Shown here: positions 4,390 through 8,753 of the stretch, piece by piece
Numbering within the stretch: position 1 is the first letter of the stretch
Layout: each line of letters starts with the position of its first letter
Source of the DNA: Burkholderiales bacterium
GTDB lineage: Bacteria > Pseudomonadota > Gammaproteobacteria > Burkholderiales > Casimicrobiaceae
Direction of reading: 5' to 3'
Length of the DNA stretch: 8,753 nt
Assembly (NCBI GenBank): GCA_025354075.1
Contig: JANXNO010000012.1
Coordinates: 1-8,753 of the forward strand
Notes under the pieces: generated by a model
Database searches by the model: none
What the model saw: only the letters and a program-made list of their open reading frames with translations
Told to the model about the DNA's origin: nothing
Made by a program: the position numbers and the translations under genes

Positions 4390-6399
4390 ATGACTGCAAA
4401 CCGCTCAGCTCACTTCAGCCTTTCTCTGCTCGCCGCCGCCCTCGCTACCATTGGCGCAGGCCCGCTGCAGGCGCAATCGGTACCCGCCAAAACCGATAAA
4501 GTCATCGTTACGGCCTCACCGTTTGCCGATCAGGACGAATTGCAGGCCGTGCAGCCAGGCGTTGTTGTGGGCAAAGACGCGCTGATTCGCGACCGCGCGG
4601 CGAGCTTGGGCGACACGCTAACCACGCAGGCCGGCATTCAGTCGTCCAGTTTCGGCCCAGGCGCGTCACGACCGGTGATTCGTGGGCTCGACGGCCCGCG
4701 CATCAAGACCGCTGAAAACGGTGTTGGCACGATGGACGTTGGCACCATCAGCCCTGATCACGCGGTGACCGCCGAGGTGCTGGGCGCGCGCCAGATCGAA
4801 ATTCTGCGCGGTCCGGCGACGCTTTTGTACGGTTCCGGCGCGATTGGCGGACTGGTCAATGTGGTCACAGATCGCATTCCGCAATCGCACACCGACGGCC
4901 TGCGCCTTCTCACCGAAGCACGCCTGTCGAACGCCGAGCGCACCCGCGACTTCGGCGCGCAACTTCGCAGCAGTGCCGGGCCAATTGCGTTCACCGGCGA
5001 GTTCTCGGATCGTCGCACCAGCGACTATGAAACGGCGAACGATGGCAAGCTAGCCAACTCCGCCACGGCCACACGCAACGCCAGTTTTGGCGCGTCGTAC
5101 ATCCTGAACAACGGCTTTGTCGGCATCGGGCTGAACCGGTTTCAGAGCGTGTACGGCATTCCCTCGCCCGATGCCGCGAGCATTGACATGAAGCGTGATC
5201 GCGTTGAATTGCTCGGCGAGTTGAACGACATGATCGGATTGGAGCGCATTCGATTCAGCGCCGCGAACAACAACTATCAACATGCCGAACTCGAATCAAC
5301 CGGCGCGGTCGGCACGGTGTTTCGCAACAAGTCGTCGAGCGCTCGCTTTGACCTGCAAACGCGACCTATGGCGGGCTGGCGCACGGTGATCGGCGCGGAT
5401 TTTGAGCAGGGCAAGTTCTCGGCGGTGGGTGAAGAAACCATCGTGCCGCAAACCGACACCAAGAGCCAGGCGTTGTTCGCCGTGACCGAGCGCCAACTCG
5501 GCCCCGGCCGCGTCGAAATCGGCGCGCGCATTGAGAACGTAAAGCACACGCCGGGGGTGGACACCGCGCTGCCAGGCCGCATTTTTTCGCTCGGCAACGG
5601 CTCCATCGCATATCAATATGTGTTGACACCGACCAGCGCCATCACCGCGTCATTCAACCACGCCGAACGCGCGCCCGCCATTGAGGAGCTGTACTCAAAA
5701 GGCGCGCACATCGCCACACTCACATTTGATCTCGGCAACGCGCAATTGGCGAAAGAGCGCTCACAAAATTTTGACCTATCCTACAAGCTGCAAAGCAACG
5801 CGTGGAGCGTTCGCGCTTCGGTCTATCGCAATACCGTCAAGAACTTTATCTACGGTGCTAGCGTCGATGCAAACGGCGACGGCGTTGCAGATCGTGTGAA
5901 CATTAAAGGCGAAATCGCACCTGATGCCGAGCTGCTCAAACGCGAATTCAAAAACGTCAATGCGCGCTTGACCGGCGCTGAACTCTCGCTGGCCTATGCC
6001 CCCACGCAAGGCCTCGGATTCACGTCAATGGCGGACACGGTTCGCGGCACGATCACCAACGTCGACGGCGGCAATTTGCCCAGAATCAGCCCCAGCCGAA
6101 TCGGCGGCAAACTCACATGGCGCGGTGGCAGCGATGGCAGCTGGTACGCCGATGGCGGCGCAACGCATGTGTTCAAACAGGATCGCGTCGCCGCGTTCGA
6201 AACGGCAACGCCCGGCTACACGCGAATCGACGCATCGGTGCGGTATCGTTGGGCGTACGCGGCAAACAAATCAGCCGACATCTACCTGCTCGGCAAGAAC
6301 CTCAGTAACCGCGATATGCGCGTTCACACGTCGTTCCTCAAAGACTTTGCGCCGCTGCCCGGAAGGAGTGTGTTTGTTGGTGTGACGGCAACGTACTGA
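4390..6399 (+). CDS. TonB-dependent outer-membrane receptor, ZnuD-like
   Basis: A 669-residue receptor for TonB/ExbBD-driven uptake across the outer membrane. Seen: a signal peptide (1-29, ending LQAQ), a TonB-box-like KVIVTASPF at 37-45, the plug domain at about 50-165 with RPVIRGLDGPRI (94-105), SPDHAVTAEVLGARQIEILR (121-140) and GPATLLYGSGAIGGLVNVV (141-159), then a beta barrel. ERAPAIEELYSKGAHIAT (426-443), the C-terminal HTSFLKDFAPLPGRS (646-660) and the plug motifs resemble the ZnuD zinc receptor group. However, the loop after FQSVYGIPSP (251-260) runs straight into the next strand and lacks the His/Asp/Glu-rich insert typical of ZnuD. A DANGDGVAD segment (493-501) looks like a calcium loop. 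There is no Shine-Dalgarno site before the ATG at 4390, but the signal peptide supports that start. The substrate is a metal or metallophore by family; which one is uncertain. Confidence 0.9.
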   Translation: MTANRSAHFSLSLLAAALATIGAGPLQAQSVPAKTDKVIVTASPFADQDELQAVQPGVVVGKDALIRDRAASLGDTLTTQAGIQSSSFGPGASRPVIRGLDGPRIKTAENGVGTMDVGTISPDHAVTAEVLGARQIEILRGPATLLYGSGAIGGLVNVVTDRIPQSHTDGLRLLTEARLSNAERTRDFGAQLRSSAGPIAFTGEFSDRRTSDYETANDGKLANSATATRNASFGASYILNNGFVGIGLNRFQSVYGIPSPDAASIDMKRDRVELLGELNDMIGLERIRFSAANNNYQHAELESTGAVGTVFRNKSSSARFDLQTRPMAGWRTVIGADFEQGKFSAVGEETIVPQTDTKSQALFAVTERQLGPGRVEIGARIENVKHTPGVDTALPGRIFSLGNGSIAYQYVLTPTSAITASFNHAERAPAIEELYSKGAHIATLTFDLGNAQLAKERSQNFDLSYKLQSNAWSVRASVYRNTVKNFIYGASVDANGDGVADRVNIKGEIAPDAELLKREFKNVNARLTGAELSLAYAPTQGLGFTSMADTVRGTITNVDGGNLPRISPSRIGGKLTWRGGSDGSWYADGGATHVFKQDRVAAFETATPGYTRIDASVRYRWAYAANKSADIYLLGKNLSNRDMRVHTSFLKDFAPLPGRSVFVGVTATY

Positions 6400-6421
6400 C
6401 CGACAAATTTACGCAACACGT

Positions 6422-7696
6422 TCAATCCGGCACGCAAAACGCAACGCCATCATTTTTTACAGTCACGCCGTCTGCGCTGGGCTCGGCAAGCGCCGCCCTA
6501 CTTTTCAGGGAAAGCAGCGTCGAGTAGCGAAACCAAGTGTTGGAGGCACCTGCATTCAAACCCTGCGTCAACGCATACCGCGTCACGCCACGAGTATCTC
6601 GAGCGCAGGCGCCGGTCGCGCTCGCTGGGTACGCCCAAAACGCAATGCCCTCGTCTACGTAGCGCACATCCGCTTTTTTTGCGGCGCAGTCTGATGCGTC
6701 TGCTGTGAACACATGCGTGAGCGAAAGCCCTGCCTTTCCGTTGGCAAAAAATCGACACACGGGGACCGCGCCGGACGTGTTGGGTTTAACACCAAAAAAT
6801 GCGGCGTACGTCCGCCGAAACGCATCGGGCGCACCGTCCAGCGTTAAGCTTATGGCATCGTTTGCCGACAAGAAATAGCGCGTTGGCAGCCCAGTCAGCG
6901 AAGTATCAATTTCGTACTCAACGACCGCCACCACGCTGTCGCGCCGCAAGGCATCGATGTAGCCAATAGTCGCATAGGCATTTAGCGCGCGCTTGTTAAT
7001 GATCGCCGTGCCGATGACCGTTGTTACTTGCGCTCCTTCAGCATCGGATGGCGACGAACGAAACACTGTTAGCCCATCGTTTCCATCGGTTTGGTAGGCG
7101 GGGCAATCGTTACTGATGGCAAATACGGCGCACGAATATCCCCGCGAACGCGCGCCCGCCGCCGCCGTTGACAAGCCCAGCGGCACATCGGGCAGCGAAA
7201 TACCTGTTGCATCTTTAACGGCAAACGTCACGGGCGTTGAGTCACCATAGTTTTGAACTGAAGTCATTGATCCGACCAGCACAATCTGTGTAGGCGTGCT
7301 CACATTCGGCTTTCCAAACGCAACCGAAAACCGCTGTTCAGCGATCTTCATATAGCCATCGGGCGGTAACGCCGCATCAACACTTCGCTCGAACACTTCC
7401 ACCGAGTAGAAGCCTGCGTTAAGCACACCAAGCGCCATTTCAGCGACGCCGCCGTCCGAACAGGGGGACAAGTTCAGTCGGCGGGTGTACGCAATGATTC
7501 GATTGGCTGACCTCTCCCAGCGATCGAATTGGACGCATGAACCCACAGCGACGCTCACGTTTACGCTGTCCCCGGGGATTGGGAGCACAGGACTGAGTTG
7601 AATAGTGACTGCCTCAGATTCTGCGGCAAAGGTGATCAATGCCATGATCGTCAGCACACCAAGCGTATGCCGCAGCGGGAAATATGAGTGTGTCAT
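6422..7696 (-). CDS. Exported protein with Ig-like region and C-terminal DUF5648-like repeat module, function unknown
   Basis: A 424-residue predicted secreted protein. Seen: a signal peptide (1-29, hydrophobic LGVLTIMALITFAA, cleavage after SEA); an N-terminal beta-rich domain at about 30-128 with C54 and C79; a bacterial Ig-like (Big_1-style) stretch at about 135-245 with C189 and C198; and a C-terminal module at about 258-424 with RYFLSANDA, VPVCRFFANG, HVFTADASDC, DEGIAFWAYP and DGVAFCVPD. The last part follows the pattern of the DUF5648-type repeat common at the C-termini of exported betaproteobacterial proteins. The eight cysteines of the mature protein fit disulfide pairing. The ATG at 7696 is chosen because AAGGA sits 6 nt upstream and the signal peptide starts there; the open frame to 7990 overlaps the peptidase gene. 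It begins 13 nt after the S8 stop, so the two are probably translated together. It ends 22 nt from the convergent receptor gene. No catalytic motif is seen. Confidence 0.8.
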   Translation of the reverse strand: MTHSYFPLRHTLGVLTIMALITFAAESEAVTIQLSPVLPIPGDSVNVSVAVGSCVQFDRWERSANRIIAYTRRLNLSPCSDGGVAEMALGVLNAGFYSVEVFERSVDAALPPDGYMKIAEQRFSVAFGKPNVSTPTQIVLVGSMTSVQNYGDSTPVTFAVKDATGISLPDVPLGLSTAAAGARSRGYSCAVFAISNDCPAYQTDGNDGLTVFRSSPSDAEGAQVTTVIGTAIINKRALNAYATIGYIDALRRDSVVAVVEYEIDTSLTGLPTRYFLSANDAISLTLDGAPDAFRRTYAAFFGVKPNTSGAVPVCRFFANGKAGLSLTHVFTADASDCAAKKADVRYVDEGIAFWAYPASATGACARDTRGVTRYALTQGLNAGASNTWFRYSTLLSLKSRAALAEPSADGVTVKNDGVAFCVPD

Positions 7697-7702
7697 GTGC
7701 TG

Positions 7703-7707
7703 TCCTT
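7703..7707 (-). promoter_or_regulatory. Shine-Dalgarno site of the exported protein gene
   Basis: AAGGA on the minus strand, directly after the TGA stop of the S8 gene (7710-7712) and 6 nt before the ATG at 7696. It decides this start over in-frame upstream starts and suggests translational coupling to the peptidase gene. Confidence 0.7.
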
Positions 7708-7709
7708 GA

Positions 7710-8630
7710 TCAGTTCGGATGGGCATAGCCAATGAAGGTGGTGCCCGACGTATATCCCCTTGCTTGCCAAGCTGGCGTTTCGGATTCAGGATAAACCGTC
7801 CAGCGAACGTTAGTTGCATCAAATCCACGCACGATCCGAATGGTTCCCGGCGGCTGAGCGATGTTTGAAGGATAAATATATCCCTCGATACCGTCCAAAA
7901 ACCAAATGCTGGTGGACAACGAATTTCTCTCCACGTTCCCCGCCGCGAGATAGTGCCGAACAAGTGTTCCGCTGGCGGACGAATCGGCATAGCTCATGCG
8001 AAATAAAGGGATCAATGCGATTCCCGACGCGTCGCGCGGCGTGGTGAATATGCGCATATTCGCGATCGCCCTGACGTCTACCCTAGGATTAGGTGGTTTT
8101 GGCAGCGGAATGGGTTCGCCCCCGTAGCCAGCAAAGTTAGCAATGAGGGATCCAGTCGTGATGTCGCTGTAGTACTTCGTGACCCCAACGGTTGCACTGG
8201 GCAAAAGGTAGCCTTGTATCGCGGACGCTGCCATCTGAGGCACCGTTGTTTGCAAATAGTTTCCGTCGTTTCCGCTTGTGAGAATAAACAGCGGCGTAAG
8301 GCGACCGTTACCCGAGAGCGCGCTGAGTACAGCCGCGTTCACGTTGGGAATTTTTTGGCCAACAATCGTCGTGTTATCCGCGTTTGAATCGAGGATAGAG
8401 CGAAGGCTCGCCACATCAAGCAGCGGATTGGCTGATCTAACCATCGCCACGGCTCCCGTGACGTGGGGTGCCGCCATAGACGTGCCAGTACACACGCCAT
8501 ATTTTCCGTTGTACGGCGACGTTAGTGCGCCACTAAAACCTTGCGCGCCCGTACTGGGTGTGTCAAAGTACTGCGTCAGGGAAGTCGCGAACGTTGCAGC
8601 GGTTCCACATCGCACTGATCCTGTCAACAT
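7710..8630 (-). pseudogene. S8 (subtilisin-like) serine peptidase, C-terminal fragment with broken 5' end
   Basis: Open frame of 306 residues. Seen: the catalytic serine motif GTSMAAPHVTGAVAMVRSANP at 49-69 with S51, typical of family S8, followed by a C-terminal region with repeat-like blocks (PLFILTSGNDGNYLQTT at 113-129; VRHYLAAGNVERNSL then DGIEGYIYP at 224-254; RIVRGF then GYTSGTTFIGYAHP at 265-305) of the same DUF5648-like style as the downstream protein. The Asp and His of the triad, the oxyanion Asn, a propeptide and a signal peptide are all missing. In this frame three stops (at 8655-8657, 8652-8654 and 8643-8645) lie just upstream, and the ATG at 8630 has no Shine-Dalgarno site. As it stands it cannot be an active peptidase. 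It is a remnant, unless the stops are an assembly error or the C-terminal part is expressed alone. It is co-oriented with and 13 nt from the exported protein gene. Confidence 0.8.
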
Positions 8631-8646
8631 TTCGTTGAGTGATTAA

Positions 8647-8670
8647 GCGAATCATTAAAGGCTGATTCGC
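8647..8670. repeat. Perfect 8-bp inverted repeat upstream of the S8 fragment
   Basis: GCGAATCA, an 8-nt spacer, then TGATTCGC. It contains two of the three stop codons that interrupt the peptidase frame. On the minus strand only a short TTAATC follows, so it is a poor terminator. It may mark an insertion, a former gene boundary or a small hairpin between two genes. Confidence 0.5.
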
Positions 8671-8753
8671 GATGCCTGTTGGGGTGACATCTCTGCGGTC
8701 ATCGACCACAGGCGATTGGGTTGATTGGCGGACATTGACTCTGCCGTGTCCTC
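8655..8753 (-). CDS. 3' end of an open frame entering from the window edge, possibly the upstream part of the S8 gene
   Basis: Thirty-two sense codons then TAA, in the same frame as the S8 fragment, with third positions mostly G or C, as in the real genes here. The segment SMSANQPNRLWSMTAEMSP loosely recalls the region of subtilases between the oxyanion Asn and the catalytic Ser, but I cannot recognise it firmly. It is either the interrupted upstream half of the peptidase or the tail of a different gene. Another minus-strand frame is also open across this stretch and could be the coding one. Confidence 0.3.
   Translation of the reverse strand, partial: EDTAESMSANQPNRLWSMTAEMSPQQASRISL

Noticed and set aside
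7697..7990. In-frame extension of the exported protein up to an ATG at 7990
   Set aside because: It overlaps the C-terminal coding region of the S8 fragment, and a signal peptide with its own AAGGA site begins at 7696.
8278..8646. Plus-strand open frame of 122 codons opposite the S8 fragment
   Set aside because: Antisense to the well-defined GTSMAAPH region; it shows no domain of its own.
1..8753. tRNA, rRNA, CRISPR arrays, insertion sequences, attachment sites
   Set aside because: No cloverleaf, conserved rRNA segment, regularly spaced repeats, transposase motif or integrase was seen on either strand by eye.

Overview
The window looks like a chromosomal piece of a betaproteobacterium, probably Burkholderiales or a near relative. 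The evidence is the long 400-residue TrpRS, the order M50 protease, trpS, scpA, a Burkholderiales-type trimeric porin, and secreted proteins with the C-terminal repeat module typical of that group. The affiliation is inferred from protein style, not from a marker search.

Layout. (1) Positions 1-2545, minus strand, are a housekeeping operon read right to left: a rhomboid-unrelated M50/site-2-type membrane protease, trpS, a small Mpo1/DUF962 membrane protein, and the first 34 codons of scpA (cut by the window edge). Gaps are 14, 48 and 30 nt, which suggests one transcript. (2) Positions 2605-2644 hold a strong rho-independent terminator that ends the porin transcript and insulates the operon. 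(3) Positions 2713-3954, minus strand, are an outer-membrane porin. (4) Positions 3955-4389 are a 435-nt divergent regulatory region with a perfect 16-bp palindrome, short direct repeats and weak operator-like dyads. (5) Positions 4390-6399, plus strand, are a TonB-dependent receptor of the ZnuD-like type that lacks the usual His-rich loop. (6) Positions 6422-8630, minus strand, are a secreted two-gene unit: the C-terminal part of an S8 (subtilisin-like) peptidase whose 5' end is broken, followed 13 nt later by a 424-residue exported protein. Both end in related repeat modules. (7) Positions 8655-8753 are an open fragment in the same frame as the peptidase, separated from it by three stop codons and an 8-bp inverted repeat.

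How the parts fit. The left operon is core metabolism (tRNA charging, chromosome segregation, membrane proteolysis, lipid oxidation). The centre is outer-membrane transport: a general porin and a metal or metallophore receptor diverge from a shared control region. The right end is accessory, an exported protease and partner that is probably decaying.

The most interesting points are a four-cysteine iron-sulfur motif in TrpRS, a Mpo1-like dioxygenase built into the trpS-scpA operon, the His-loop-less ZnuD-like receptor, and the broken subtilase with its co-encoded secreted partner. I see no tRNA, rRNA, CRISPR array, insertion sequence or riboswitch.
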